NCBI RefSeq assembly: GCF_003434055.1
Contig: NZ_QVEX01000012.1
Location: forward strand, 62,001 to 126,000
Direction: 5' to 3'
From: Enterocloster aldenensis
Lineage (GTDB): Bacteria; Bacillota; Clostridia; Lachnospirales; Lachnospiraceae
Length of the DNA stretch: 64,000 nt
Shown here: piece by piece, positions 1 to 7,823 of the stretch
How positions within the stretch are numbered: position 1 is the stretch's first letter
Layout: the number at the start of each line of letters is the position of its first letter
The notes under the pieces: generated by a model
Seen by the model: only the letters and a program-made list of their open reading frames with translations
Databases searched by the model: none
Told to the model about the DNA's origin: nothing
Made by a program: the position numbers and the translations under genes

Positions 1-11
1 ACTTTGAGCTT

Positions 12-242
12 ATGGAGCTGCTGGATATCCGTCACCATCAGTTGATTGCGTATTATAGTGATACAGGCAGGGAGTATAAGGCGCGTTATCTGATTGAACG
101 GATAGAGGAACCCATGCGTGGAAGTTGGGCAGCGGAGTGGGACCATGCCAGACTGAAGGTCCTGTGGGATGGTACCAGGCTGAAGGTCCTGAGGCCGGTA
201 CGGAAGAGGAAAGGCCAGGAGCCGGGGTGGTTATGGAGGTGA
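12..242 (+). CDS. Hypothetical small phage protein (76 aa)
   Basis: A 76-residue basic protein at the window edge. I do not recognise a family. A short duplication, ARLKVL then TRLKVL, lies in its C-terminal third and reflects a DNA repeat at about 149-190. The true start could lie before the window. It is followed after 4 nt by another small gene with a good ribosome binding site, consistent with the early/middle operon of the prophage. Confidence 0.5.
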   Translation: MELLDIRHHQLIAYYSDTGREYKARYLIERIEEPMRGSWAAEWDHARLKVLWDGTRLKVLRPVRKRKGQEPGWLWR

Positions 243-246
243 AATC

Positions 247-354
247 ATGGCAATGTTTGAGTATACGACTAAGGTCGAGATTCTGAAGGCGCTAATTGAA
301 ATCCTGAAGGAGTTAAAAGCCATTAGAAAGGCTATGGAGACTAAGAAAAATTAG
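247..354 (+). CDS. Small hypothetical phage protein (35 aa)
   Basis: ATG at 247 is preceded by GGAGGTGAAATC, an excellent ribosome binding site. The 35-residue product is a likely amphipathic helix rich in Lys, Glu, Ile and Leu (roughly residues 8-32). Function unknown. The good start signal and tight fit between neighbouring genes support a real gene. Confidence 0.5.
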   Translation: MAMFEYTTKVEILKALIEILKELKAIRKAMETKKN

Positions 355-385
355 CATTTAACGGCGAAGGCCGGGAAAGGAAATC

Positions 386-565
386 ATGGAAGAATTAAAA
401 CCTTGTCCGTTTTGCGGAGCAATACCAGAATACAGAAAAGGCTTTCCGTCCATACGACAGTATACGGTATCTTGCGAAAATGAACAATGTAAAATACACC
501 CATACGCTTTGGGACATTCAAAGCAGGAAACGTTTGATAAGTGGAATTATAGGACAGAGAATTAA
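386..565 (+). CDS. Lar-like zinc-ribbon protein
   Basis: A 59-residue protein starting MEELKPCPFCG, with a second pair of Cys (residues 30 and 35) and a C-terminal ETFDKWNYR block. This CPFCG...C....C...WN.R pattern is typical of the Lar (restriction alleviation) family of small phage proteins, which bind zinc. Lar of the Rac prophage modulates type I restriction; whether this one does is inference. The coding sequence is AT-rich compared with the structural genes. It sits in the early/middle region. Confidence 0.75.
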   Translation: MEELKPCPFCGAIPEYRKGFPSIRQYTVSCENEQCKIHPYALGHSKQETFDKWNYRTEN

Positions 566-583
566 GATTTTGGAGGTGAAAAA

Positions 584-763
584 ATGGATAGAAGAGACGC
601 CGAGAAGGTAATACAAAATTTGCGAACAAAGCCATTCATATGTTCTGATAATTGTTTGTTACTTGATAATGGTTATGTGATTTTGCGAAAGGAATACTTC
701 CAGGAATTAAAAATGAGCAGAGAATTGATATCCATAGATTCACACATTACATCGGTAAACTGA
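584..763 (+). CDS. Small hypothetical phage protein (59 aa)
   Basis: ATG at 584 follows TGGAGGTGAAAAA, a clear ribosome binding site. The 59-residue product has no motif I recognise; two Cys lie at residues 20 and 24. It is AT-rich like its upstream neighbour. It was found by reading the frame directly. Confidence 0.5.
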   Translation: MDRRDAEKVIQNLRTKPFICSDNCLLLDNGYVILRKEYFQELKMSRELISIDSHITSVN

Positions 764-794
764 AATATAGTTTAGAGAAAGGAAGGAAAAACAG

Positions 795-1025
795 ATGGGA
801 ACGCTACTGGATGCAATCTCAAAAGAGGACCGGGTGGAGGTCACCTTTTCCGATTTCTACCGGCTCATACGGGAAAGCACATCCGCGGAACTGATGAAAA
901 ATGCCGTGGACTGCAACGTGCCGCACCGCTACATAAGGGAGATGGTGACGGGAGTGCCGGAGGAGACCGGCATGGAACCGGATGGTGAAGGGGGGAAGGA
1001 ACATGTGGATACTGACACAGAATAA
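795..1025 (+). CDS. Hypothetical phage protein (76 aa)
   Basis: An acidic 76-residue protein, ATG at 795 after GAAAGGAAGG. No family recognised. Its 3' end overlaps the next gene by 23 nt, suggesting translational coupling in the middle-gene operon. Confidence 0.55.
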   Translation: MGTLLDAISKEDRVEVTFSDFYRLIRESTSAELMKNAVDCNVPHRYIREMVTGVPEETGMEPDGEGGKEHVDTDTE

Positions 1026-1311
1026 GGAGCGGCTGCTGACCACGGAATCCATGGATGAGATACGCATTGCAGCCCCGGGTACCGGCCGGCCGGATTACGT
1101 GCTCCTGCTTAACCGGAAGACGGACCGGAAGGAGTTTGCCTTAGGGTTTTACCGCCGGAAGGAGCGGGCGAAGGAGGTGCTCCAGGCCATCCTGAAGGAA
1201 CAGTCAAATTACATCTCCTGCACGGGAGGGACGGACCTGGTTACCGGACGTCATCAGCCGGCCTTTGTGGCCATCCCACCCAAGACCTATGTCATGCCGA
1301 AGGATGAATAA
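1003..1311 (+). CDS. Hypothetical phage protein (102 aa)
   Basis: I chose ATG 1003 (MWILTQNKERLL) because GGGGGAAGGAAC lies directly before it; an upstream in-frame start at 982 has no such signal. The product is a small basic alpha/beta-looking protein of unknown function. It overlaps the previous gene and is followed 14 nt later by a gene with an AGGAGGG site. Confidence 0.55.
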   Translation: MWILTQNKERLLTTESMDEIRIAAPGTGRPDYVLLLNRKTDRKEFALGFYRRKERAKEVLQAILKEQSNYISCTGGTDLVTGRHQPAFVAIPPKTYVMPKDE

Positions 1312-1325
1312 GGAGGGACGAAGGG

Positions 1326-1919
1326 ATGGAGACAGGAAAGGAAACATCCATGTATACCGTGAGCAACCACGCAAAGGAACGTTATGCCGAGCGGTGCAAG
1401 GACCGGGACAGCCGGCTGGAGATAACCGCCTATGTGGCAGAGCACAGCCAACGGATAGAGGAAGAAATCAACCGGATGCTGCGTTACGGGAAACGGGTCT
1501 ATACGGGCCGGACGGAGGGCGGGAAGGACCGGGTACCCAAGGAGGTATATGTGAACGGCCTGTGGATACTGCTGGCCAATGCCGAGAACCACAACGTCAT
1601 CACCCTGTACCGGGTGGACCTTGGCTGCGGGCCGGACCTGGACAAGCTGTATGTGGAACGGATGGTCCAGCGCCTGGAGGAAGCCCAGGGACGCCTGGAG
1701 GAGACAAGGCGTAAAACGGAGGAGCAGAACCGTGCCTACCAGGCCATCCTGCAGGAGGGGGAAGGACAGATACAGGAATACCAGGAGCGCATCCGTCTGC
1801 TGAAGGAGATGTGTGAAGGGTACCAGGCAGTCATGCGCAGCAGCCGGGCCGGCTTGGCCCGGGCCGCGGACGATGTGGAGGCCATCGTCAACACGCTGAT
1901 AGGAAAAAAGAAGTTTTAA
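1326..1919 (+). CDS. Hypothetical phage protein with DUF4258-like N-terminus and coiled coil
   Basis: 197 residues. The first ~100 contain NHAKERYAER, then VYVNGLWILLA and NVITLYRVDLG. This order resembles the HA..R...R / VITVY pattern of DUF4258/RelE-like small proteins, but the match is by eye and weak. Residues ~110-165 are charged with heptad-like spacing and probably form a coiled coil. The start at 1326 has AGGAGGG eight bases upstream. Its role in the phage is unknown. Confidence 0.5.
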   Translation: METGKETSMYTVSNHAKERYAERCKDRDSRLEITAYVAEHSQRIEEEINRMLRYGKRVYTGRTEGGKDRVPKEVYVNGLWILLANAENHNVITLYRVDLGCGPDLDKLYVERMVQRLEEAQGRLEETRRKTEEQNRAYQAILQEGEGQIQEYQERIRLLKEMCEGYQAVMRSSRAGLARAADDVEAIVNTLIGKKKF

Positions 1920-1929
1920 GGGAGGGCCT

Positions 1930-2190
1930 ATGGAACCAACACAAGCCCGGATAGAGCTGGTCCGGGAGGACGGGACCATCCGGATGGGCGGGACGGACGT
2001 GAGCATGGAGGACATGGCCCGGATGCTGGGGGTGTTCGCCGCCATCGTGGCAGCGGAGGCAGTAAAACGCGGAATGGGCGTGGAGGAAGTCAAGGACGCC
2101 ATGCTGGACATCTTCCTGGCGGCCACGGCCCGCCTGGATGAGGAGCATGCCCAGGACATCCGGGAGGGACATACCTGGGATATGGGATAA
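1930..2190 (+). CDS. Hypothetical phage protein (86 aa)
   Basis: An acidic, Met- and Ala-rich, apparently all-helical 86-residue protein after an AAGGGAGGG site. No family recognised. It sits in the same operon as its neighbours, 10 nt after the previous stop. Confidence 0.5.
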   Translation: MEPTQARIELVREDGTIRMGGTDVSMEDMARMLGVFAAIVAAEAVKRGMGVEEVKDAMLDIFLAATARLDEEHAQDIREGHTWDMG

Positions 2191-2203
2191 GAAGGAGGAA
2201 GCA

Positions 2204-2467
2204 ATGGAATACAAGCGCATTACAAGCAAGGGCGGGGTCAATATCCCCGTGAAACTCAGGCGGTCCATGGGGATGGAACCCAGGGACGCCATTGAGCTGG
2301 AGGTCAATGACAGGAACGAGCTGGTCATCCGGGCCTACCAGGCCCGCTGCATCTACTGCGGCAGCGGGGAAATCCATCTTAAGAAAAATGGCAAAGGGGT
2401 CTGCCGTGCCTGCGCAGACCAGCTGGTGGATGAATACGTGAAGCAGAAACGGAAGGAGCTTGCATGA
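2204..2467 (+). CDS. AbrB/SpoVT-type DNA-binding protein with zinc ribbon
   Basis: 87 residues from ATG 2204 (GAAGGAGGAAGCA upstream). Residues 1-45 (RITSKGGVNIPVKLRRSMGM..GDAIE-like, ending LVIRAY) match the swapped-hairpin AbrB/MazE fold. Residues 49-70 hold CIYCGSG and CRAC, a zinc-ribbon tail seen in clostridial AbrB-like proteins. It is probably a transcriptional regulator acting within the prophage or on the host; the target is unknown. Confidence 0.75.
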   Translation: MEYKRITSKGGVNIPVKLRRSMGMEPRDAIELEVNDRNELVIRAYQARCIYCGSGEIHLKKNGKGVCRACADQLVDEYVKQKRKELA

Positions 2468-3168
2468 TGGATTTGGGACTGGTAAATGATAAGGAGCTGG
2501 TGGACCTGGCCGTGGCGGCCATGAAGGTGGCTGAGGATGCCAAGTCCGCCCTGGAGAAATACAAGGCGGAAATCCAGAACCGGGGACTGTCGGTCTTAAA
2601 GGACCGGAATAACCAGTACTGCCGCATGTACGGGACGGACGGTAGCTATGTGGCCGTGTCGGAGCCGAAGGAGATAGACATCCTCAACATGCCCCGGTTA
2701 AAACAGGCCATCGGTGAGGATGTGTGCACAGGGCTGGTGACGGAGACCACGAAGACCACCTATACCCTGGATAAAAAGCTGCAGAAGGCCCTGAAGGCCA
2801 TTGCCGCCAACGATTACACCTTTGAGTATACTTTGGAGGATTACCTGAAGGAGATGAGCGTACCGGTGAGCGAGGGCCAGAGGGAGGTGCTGGCCCGGAG
2901 GCTGAAGGGGGACTACAAGGAGGATAAGAAGACACTGCTGTCCGTCCTGGGGTATCTGGGCAAGGGGACCACGGAGGAGGCCGCGGAGGCCGCCGCCCCC
3001 AACCTGGACATGGACCTGTACTACATATCAAAGATTAAAAACGCAGAACTGATACAGGCCATCCTGCCGGATGAGGGGATTGACTGGAGCATGGATGAAA
3101 TCAAGCGGTCCCTGATTGTGACATCCAAGCTGAAGCTGGAAATTGCCTATGAAAGGGAGGACAAGTGA
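2464..3168 (+). CDS. Hypothetical phage protein (234 aa)
   Basis: ATGATG at 2464/2467 overlaps the previous stop, indicating coupling. The N-terminal ~45 residues look helical, the middle has a short beta-like segment (YCRMYGTDGSYVAVSEP), and the rest is charged and helical. I do not recognise a family. It lies directly before the endolysin. Confidence 0.5.
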   Translation: MMDLGLVNDKELVDLAVAAMKVAEDAKSALEKYKAEIQNRGLSVLKDRNNQYCRMYGTDGSYVAVSEPKEIDILNMPRLKQAIGEDVCTGLVTETTKTTYTLDKKLQKALKAIAANDYTFEYTLEDYLKEMSVPVSEGQREVLARRLKGDYKEDKKTLLSVLGYLGKGTTEEAAEAAAPNLDMDLYYISKIKNAELIQAILPDEGIDWSMDEIKRSLIVTSKLKLEIAYEREDK

Positions 3169-4022
3169 TGAAAGCAGACGAAAAGAGACAGGCCGTGGCC
3201 AGGAAGTATGACGAGCTCATCGGAAGGAACCACTACAGCCAGCCGCTGCGGGACTACTGCTACCGGAAACACAGTGATGGGAACTATTACAGCGACTGCT
3301 CCAGCTCCATCTGTTATGCATACAAGGAAGCCGGATATGGTTTCGGCATCCTGAACACAGCCGGCATCTACCAGTCCGCGCGGCTGGTGACGGTGGACGT
3401 CCCCATCCGGGACGGCCAGGTGCGGGACATCGGCCTGCTGCGGGTAGGTGACATGCTGGAGTTTGCCGGGACGGACGAGAGCCGGCCGCAGACCATCGGC
3501 CATGTGGAGATGGTGCATACGCTGGACGGGGAGGATACCATCATCTGCGGGCACGGAAGCGGCCGCCCATCCTATAAGAACATGGTATCCTACTGTACCC
3601 AGCGCCAGAACACGAAGACATCCACCAAACGCGGGAACAAGGGCCTGGTGTGCGTCCGGCGCTACCTGCTGGATGACGTGGTCCCGGAGGAGCCGGCCAG
3701 GAAATCCGGCTGGCAGGAAGAGGACGGCGTCTGGCGGTTTTACCTGGGGGATACAGGCCAATGTGTCCGTAACGCCTGGTACCTGGACGTGGATGGCCGC
3801 TGGTACTGGTTTGACGGGGCCGGCCGCATGGTCAGGGACACCTGGTACCAGTACCAGGGGGACTGGTACTATCTGGGAAGTGATGGTGCCATGGTAAAGG
3901 GACAGCAGACCATAGATGGGAAATGGTACCTGATGGACGGAGCCGGCGGCATGGTCACGGAGCCGGTCATACTGACCCCGGATGCGGACGGCGCACTTAA
4001 GTGGGAAGGCCTGGCGGAATAA
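3168..4022 (+). CDS. Endolysin: NlpC/P60-like peptidase with cell-wall binding repeats
   Basis: 284 residues. The start at ATG 3168 has AGGGAGG seven bases upstream. The N-terminal ~165 residues contain YYSDCSSSICYAY (candidate catalytic Cys) and GHVEMVHT (candidate His), with GHGSG further on, matching CHAP/NlpC-P60-type lysins. The C-terminal half has about four aromatic repeats (GVWRFYL..., GRWYWFDGAGRMV, GDWYYLGSDGAMV, GKWYLMDGAGGMV) typical of choline/cell-wall-binding repeats. It probably lyses host peptidoglycan together with the holin-like protein 0.5 kb downstream. Confidence 0.85.
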   Translation: MKADEKRQAVARKYDELIGRNHYSQPLRDYCYRKHSDGNYYSDCSSSICYAYKEAGYGFGILNTAGIYQSARLVTVDVPIRDGQVRDIGLLRVGDMLEFAGTDESRPQTIGHVEMVHTLDGEDTIICGHGSGRPSYKNMVSYCTQRQNTKTSTKRGNKGLVCVRRYLLDDVVPEEPARKSGWQEEDGVWRFYLGDTGQCVRNAWYLDVDGRWYWFDGAGRMVRDTWYQYQGDWYYLGSDGAMVKGQQTIDGKWYLMDGAGGMVTEPVILTPDADGALKWEGLAE

Positions 4023-4037
4023 GAGGAGGGGATACGG

Positions 4038-4382
4038 ATGCGCAGGGAGCTGATGGAGGAGCTGGAAGCGGATACCACCCTGGAGGATATCGCGGAGCCG
4101 TACCGCCTGGTGGTGGAAATGATAGGTTTAAAGAACGTGCTGAAGCTGTCCCGGTATTTCATGGGGGACAAGATATACCTGCCCAAGGCGGAGCGCATCC
4201 TGGCCCCGGCGCGGAACCGCCGGATACGGCGGGAATACAATGGTCGGAACGCCAAGGAACTGGCCAAGGAGTACGACCTGACCACCAACCAGATATTACA
4301 GATTGTACGGGACCTGGACCCGGCACAAATCAGCCTGTTTGAGTTCCTGGACGGGGAATCCGGAGAGGCTGGAAAAAGATGA
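4038..4382 (+). CDS. Mor/C-family transcriptional activator
   Basis: 114 residues. The segment LVVEMIGLKNVLKLSRYFMGDKIYLPKAERIL followed by RNRRIRREYNGRNAKELAKEYDLTTNQI is the Mor dimerisation domain plus helix-turn-helix of the Mu Mor/C family. In Mu these proteins turn on middle (Mor) and late (C) transcription. A perfect intrinsic terminator follows within 60 nt, so this gene ends the early/middle unit and its product probably activates the structural operon that starts just downstream. Confidence 0.9.
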   Translation: MRRELMEELEADTTLEDIAEPYRLVVEMIGLKNVLKLSRYFMGDKIYLPKAERILAPARNRRIRREYNGRNAKELAKEYDLTTNQILQIVRDLDPAQISLFEFLDGESGEAGKR

Positions 4383-4433
4383 GTTGTCCAAAATGCTTGG
4401 GCTAACAATATGTTTCCAGATGGATTATCCTAT

Positions 4434-4465
4434 GGACATGACGAAAGTCATGTCCTGTTTTTTTG
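4434..4465 (+). terminator. Intrinsic terminator after the Mor-type gene
   Basis: Arms GGACATGAC (4434-4442) and GTCATGTCC (4447-4455), 9 bp perfect with a GAAA tetraloop, followed by TGTTTTTTTG. It separates the activator gene from the lysis/head operon beginning at 4503. Confidence 0.9.
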
Positions 4466-4502
4466 TCCCAGGACAGACAGAACGAGCGAGGAGGAATGGG
4501 AA

Positions 4503-4850
4503 ATGGAGAACGTATTACAGACCTTGGCGGGGCAGTATACCCAGCAGCTGGCCCTCATGATGGCAGCCATTGCGGTGGCGGCCTTTACGGTCAGCGTCAT
4601 CACGGAGGTAACCAAGGAAATCGGCTTTTTGGGGAGGATACCCACGGCCGTGCAGGTGATTGTGCTGTCGGTCATCCTATGCCAGCTGGTTTACTGGTGG
4701 TATGTGACCGGCACGGAGGCCGCGGCCGCCTGGTGGGGACCGGTCCTGGCCCTGGTAGTGGCCTTTTATGTGGCCTTCCTGGCCATGTACGGCTGGGAGA
4801 AGCTGGCACAGCTGTGGGCAAGATACAGACATCCGGGAGGAAGCGCATGA
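4503..4850 (+). CDS. Holin-like membrane protein
   Basis: 115 residues with three predicted membrane segments (about residues 14-32, 42-58 and 70-92) and a short charged tail. ATG 4503 is 8 bases after AGGAGG; longer forms start inside the terminator and were not used. Size, topology and position between the endolysin/activator and the head genes suggest a holin, but no family signature is visible. It overlaps the next gene by ATGA. Confidence 0.65.
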   Translation: MENVLQTLAGQYTQQLALMMAAIAVAAFTVSVITEVTKEIGFLGRIPTAVQVIVLSVILCQLVYWWYVTGTEAAAAWWGPVLALVVAFYVAFLAMYGWEKLAQLWARYRHPGGSA

Positions 4851-5200
4851 ACGATGCAGTCACAATCGGCATGGCAGCCACTGCGGTGGGGACGGTCCTC
4901 TGGTTCCTGGTAAAGATGATGATTGATGACTTCAAGCGGTCCGTAAGCGGTGTCGGGAGCAAGCTGGACAGCACCATTGCCAGGTTTGACGAGCGGGTCA
5001 CCAAGCTGGAGGACAAGCAGGAGGCGGACATCAAGGCGGTACAGAAGGAGCTGAGCTCCATCAAGGGGGATTTTGCCACGACCTTCGTGCTGCGGGAGGA
5101 TTTCTTCCGGAGCATGAACGGGGTGGAGGACAAGATGCGGTCCATGGACAGTAAGCTGGACCGGTTACTGGTAAGACAGGGAGGCAAAACGGATGGATGA
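4847..5200 (+). CDS. DUF2730-like phage protein (Mu gp25 position)
   Basis: 117 residues: one N-terminal membrane segment (about 4-20) then a long charged coiled coil. The ATGA overlap with the holin-like gene sets the start at 4847. Mu-like phages carry a membrane-anchored coiled-coil protein (DUF2730) at this position; the assignment rests on layout and position. Confidence 0.65.
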   Translation: MNDAVTIGMAATAVGTVLWFLVKMMIDDFKRSVSGVGSKLDSTIARFDERVTKLEDKQEADIKAVQKELSSIKGDFATTFVLREDFFRSMNGVEDKMRSMDSKLDRLLVRQGGKTDG

Positions 5201-5507
5201 TAGGGAGCTGGCTGAAATCCAGCACAACAAGGCAGTCAGGGGCTATATCATACGGTCCCTGGTAAAGGGATATAACAACACGGCGCTGACCAGGCAGCTG
5301 TCCAACTCCATGATAGCGGCGGGATTAATCGTATCCCCGGACATCACCAAATACCTGGACTACCTGAAGGACGCCGGATACATTGAGTTTACGAACCTGA
5401 AGGTGACCGCCTACAACGCATACGCCAAGGACGCCGTGATACGGCTGACCAAGGCCGGTGTGGACCTGGCGGAGGGCACCATAGAGGACGCGGGAGTGGA
5501 TGTCTGA
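5193..5507 (+). CDS. Small winged-helix-like phage protein (Mu gp26 position)
   Basis: 104 residues with LTRQLSNSMIAAGLIVSPDITKYLDYLKDAGYIEF and AVIRLTKAGVDLAEG, a pattern of a short winged-helix protein (a helix pair, then a recognition segment, then a beta wing). In Mu-like phages a protein of this size lies between gp25 and gp27. It overlaps the previous gene by 8 nt. Confidence 0.65.
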   Translation: MDDRELAEIQHNKAVRGYIIRSLVKGYNNTALTRQLSNSMIAAGLIVSPDITKYLDYLKDAGYIEFTNLKVTAYNAYAKDAVIRLTKAGVDLAEGTIEDAGVDV

Positions 5508-6067
5508 TGGGAAGGACGAGGAAGAAGAACCGCATATCCTCCAAGATTGACGAACTGCCGTCTGAAATCAAAGGACAGGTAGACGTGATGCTTTCCGATA
5601 CATCCAACAGCTACCAGGACGTCAGCGGCTGGCTGAAGGAAAAGGGCTATGAAATCAGCAAAAGCAGCGTGGGGCGGTATGCGGTCCGGAGCAACACGGC
5701 CGCCCAGCGCTTACTGGAGGCCCAGTCCCGGACCGAGGCTCTAGTAAATGTGGTCCGAAAGAACCCGGATGCGGATTATACCGAGGCGGGCCTGATGCTG
5801 ATGATGGATGGTCTGATTAACCGCCTGGCAACAGCGGAGGATGAGTTTGACTACCTGCCATTAGACAAGGTGGGACGGCTGATTGCATCCCTGAGCCGGA
5901 CCAAGGTCTATAAGGATAAGGTCCGCCAGGACATGAAGGATAAGGCGGACCTGGCCTTTAAGGAAATGGAGGAGGAAATCATGAAGACCATCAAGTCAGA
6001 CCCGGAGCTGAAGGTAAGACTGAAGGAAATCCTGACCCGTGCAAAGGAGCTGATGCTGCATGATTGA
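5507..6067 (+). CDS. DUF3486 family protein, probable small terminase (Mu gp27-like)
   Basis: 186 residues. The N-terminus (KIDELPSEIKGQVDVML..SYQDVSGWLKEKGYEISKSSVGRYA) is characteristic of the DUF3486/Mu gp27 family, with a helix-turn-helix-like N-terminal part and a helical remainder. It directly precedes and overlaps the large terminase gene, matching a small-subunit role in DNA packaging. Confidence 0.85.
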   Translation: MGRTRKKNRISSKIDELPSEIKGQVDVMLSDTSNSYQDVSGWLKEKGYEISKSSVGRYAVRSNTAAQRLLEAQSRTEALVNVVRKNPDADYTEAGLMLMMDGLINRLATAEDEFDYLPLDKVGRLIASLSRTKVYKDKVRQDMKDKADLAFKEMEEEIMKTIKSDPELKVRLKEILTRAKELMLHD

Positions 6068-7823
6068 TATCAACGAATACCTGGAGCGCCTGGACGAAGA
6101 GGAAGGCCGGGAGGAACAGGAACGGGAAGCCTATCAGCGGGAGCTGTTTGAGGCCTATGTCCTGCGCCGGACGGACCATGAGCCGGAGCGCCGGGAACTG
6201 ATGCGGTTGTACCAGGACGGGCATCCCCTGACGGGTTCGAGAGGGCTCAGAAAGCGCCTGGCGGCCATCGACCTGGGATATTTTGGGCGGGCCTATTTAA
6301 AACACTACTTTGTCCGCAAATCCCCAGCCTTCCATGAAGAACTGGACACGGTCTGGACTAAGGGTGTGCTGAAGGGGCGCAATCCATACCAGGAAGCAGC
6401 CGTCATCTCGCGGCTGGACGGGAGCCGGAACGTGGTGGCAGCGCCGAGAGGCCATGCAAAGTCCACCAACTTTACATTTAAGGATTCCCTGCACGCGGCT
6501 TTGTACCGGTACAAGCATTACATCATCATCCTGTCCGATTCGTCCGACCAGGCCGAAGGGTTCTTAACGGACATCAAGACAGAGCTGGAGGAAAACCGGG
6601 ACATCCAGGAGGACTTCGGCCGGCAGCAGGGAAAGGTGTGGAAGGGGAATGTCATCCTGACGGCCCAGGACATCAAGATTGAGGCCATCGGCTCCGGAAA
6701 GAAGATACGAGGCCGCCGGCACCGGGCCTGGAGGCCGGACCTGATTGTCCTGGACGATGTGGAGAATGACGAGAACGTCAACACGGCGGAGCAGCGCCGG
6801 AAGCTGGAATCCTGGTTTAAGAAGGCGGTATCCAAAGCAGGGGATACCTATACGGATATCATGTACATCGGTACGGTGCTCCATTACGATTCCCTGCTCA
6901 GCGGGGTACTGAAGAATCCGGAGTATGATTCCCGGACCTATCAGGCCGTGCTGTCCTTTGCAAGGCGGGAGGACCTGTGGGAGCGCTGGACAGAGATTTA
7001 TACCAACCTGTTTGACGATAAGCACAAGGAACACGCCCGGGAATTTTACGAGGCAAACGAGGCGGAAATGCTGATAGGAACCCAGGTCCTGTGGCCGGAG
7101 AAGATGGATTATTACAAGCTGATGGTCATCCGCGTATCAGACGGGGAGGCGGCCTTTAACAGCGAGCTGCAGAACAACCCCATCGACCCGGACAATGCGG
7201 CCTTCAACCCGGAGTGGTTTGATTACTACGAGGAGGAGCTGGTGGACTTTACGGACAGCCGCTACCTCTTTGTCGGGTCCAATGACCCGTCCCTGGGGAA
7301 GAACAAAAAGGCGGACACGTCCTCCATCATCAACCTGGCCCTGGACCAGTACACCGGATACATGTATGTGGAGGCGGCCAGCGTGGAACGCAGGAAGCCG
7401 GATGCCATCATCCAGGACGTGTTTGAGATGTCAAGGCGCCTGAAGCGCGATTACCATAAGGGGTTCTTCCGGTTCGGGGTGGAGACGGTGCAGTTCCAGT
7501 ACTTCTTCAAGGAAGTCATGGCGCAGCTGTCGGCAGAACTGGGGGAGTACATCCCCATCGAGGAAATCCAGTCCACTGCCAACAAGATGCTGCGCATCCA
7601 GTCCCTGCAGCCCTACATTAAAAACGGGTATATCAAGTTTAACCGGAAGCATAAGACGCTGCTTAAGCAGCTGGAGGAGTTCCCGATGGGCAGGAATGAT
7701 GATGCCCCGGACGGCCTTCAGATGGCCGTGGCCCTGGCGGTGGCGGTGAAGTCCATGGCGAAGAAGACAGACTATAAGTCCGTGTTAAGGCGGGCCATGC
7801 GGTTTGGGGAGGGGGCATACTGA
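6060..7823 (+). CDS. Large terminase subunit (Mu gp28-like)
   Basis: 587 residues, cytoplasmic packaging motor. APRGHAKST (about residues 130-138) is the Walker A-like loop and DLIVLDDVEND the Walker B; the C-terminal half has FVGSNDPSLGKNKKAD, the start of the RNase H-like nuclease, and a later DDAPDGLQMA acidic motif. Length and order fit the headful terminase of Mu-like phages. It overlaps the upstream gp27-like gene and abuts the portal gene. Confidence 0.95.
   Translation: MIDINEYLERLDEEEGREEQEREAYQRELFEAYVLRRTDHEPERRELMRLYQDGHPLTGSRGLRKRLAAIDLGYFGRAYLKHYFVRKSPAFHEELDTVWTKGVLKGRNPYQEAAVISRLDGSRNVVAAPRGHAKSTNFTFKDSLHAALYRYKHYIIILSDSSDQAEGFLTDIKTELEENRDIQEDFGRQQGKVWKGNVILTAQDIKIEAIGSGKKIRGRRHRAWRPDLIVLDDVENDENVNTAEQRRKLESWFKKAVSKAGDTYTDIMYIGTVLHYDSLLSGVLKNPEYDSRTYQAVLSFARREDLWERWTEIYTNLFDDKHKEHAREFYEANEAEMLIGTQVLWPEKMDYYKLMVIRVSDGEAAFNSELQNNPIDPDNAAFNPEWFDYYEEELVDFTDSRYLFVGSNDPSLGKNKKADTSSIINLALDQYTGYMYVEAASVERRKPDAIIQDVFEMSRRLKRDYHKGFFRFGVETVQFQYFFKEVMAQLSAELGEYIPIEEIQSTANKMLRIQSLQPYIKNGYIKFNRKHKTLLKQLEEFPMGRNDDAPDGLQMAVALAVAVKSMAKKTDYKSVLRRAMRFGEGAY

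Noticed and set aside
1287..2204. 305-codon antisense open frame in the early region
   Set aside because: It is opposite a series of genes with good ribosome sites and has low-complexity, Ser/His/Pro-rich translation typical of antisense reading.
4463..5200. A 245-codon open frame spanning the holin-like gene and the DUF2730-like gene
   Set aside because: Its first half is merely out-of-frame reading of the holin-like gene. The ATGA junction and coiled-coil content show the real gene starts at 4847.
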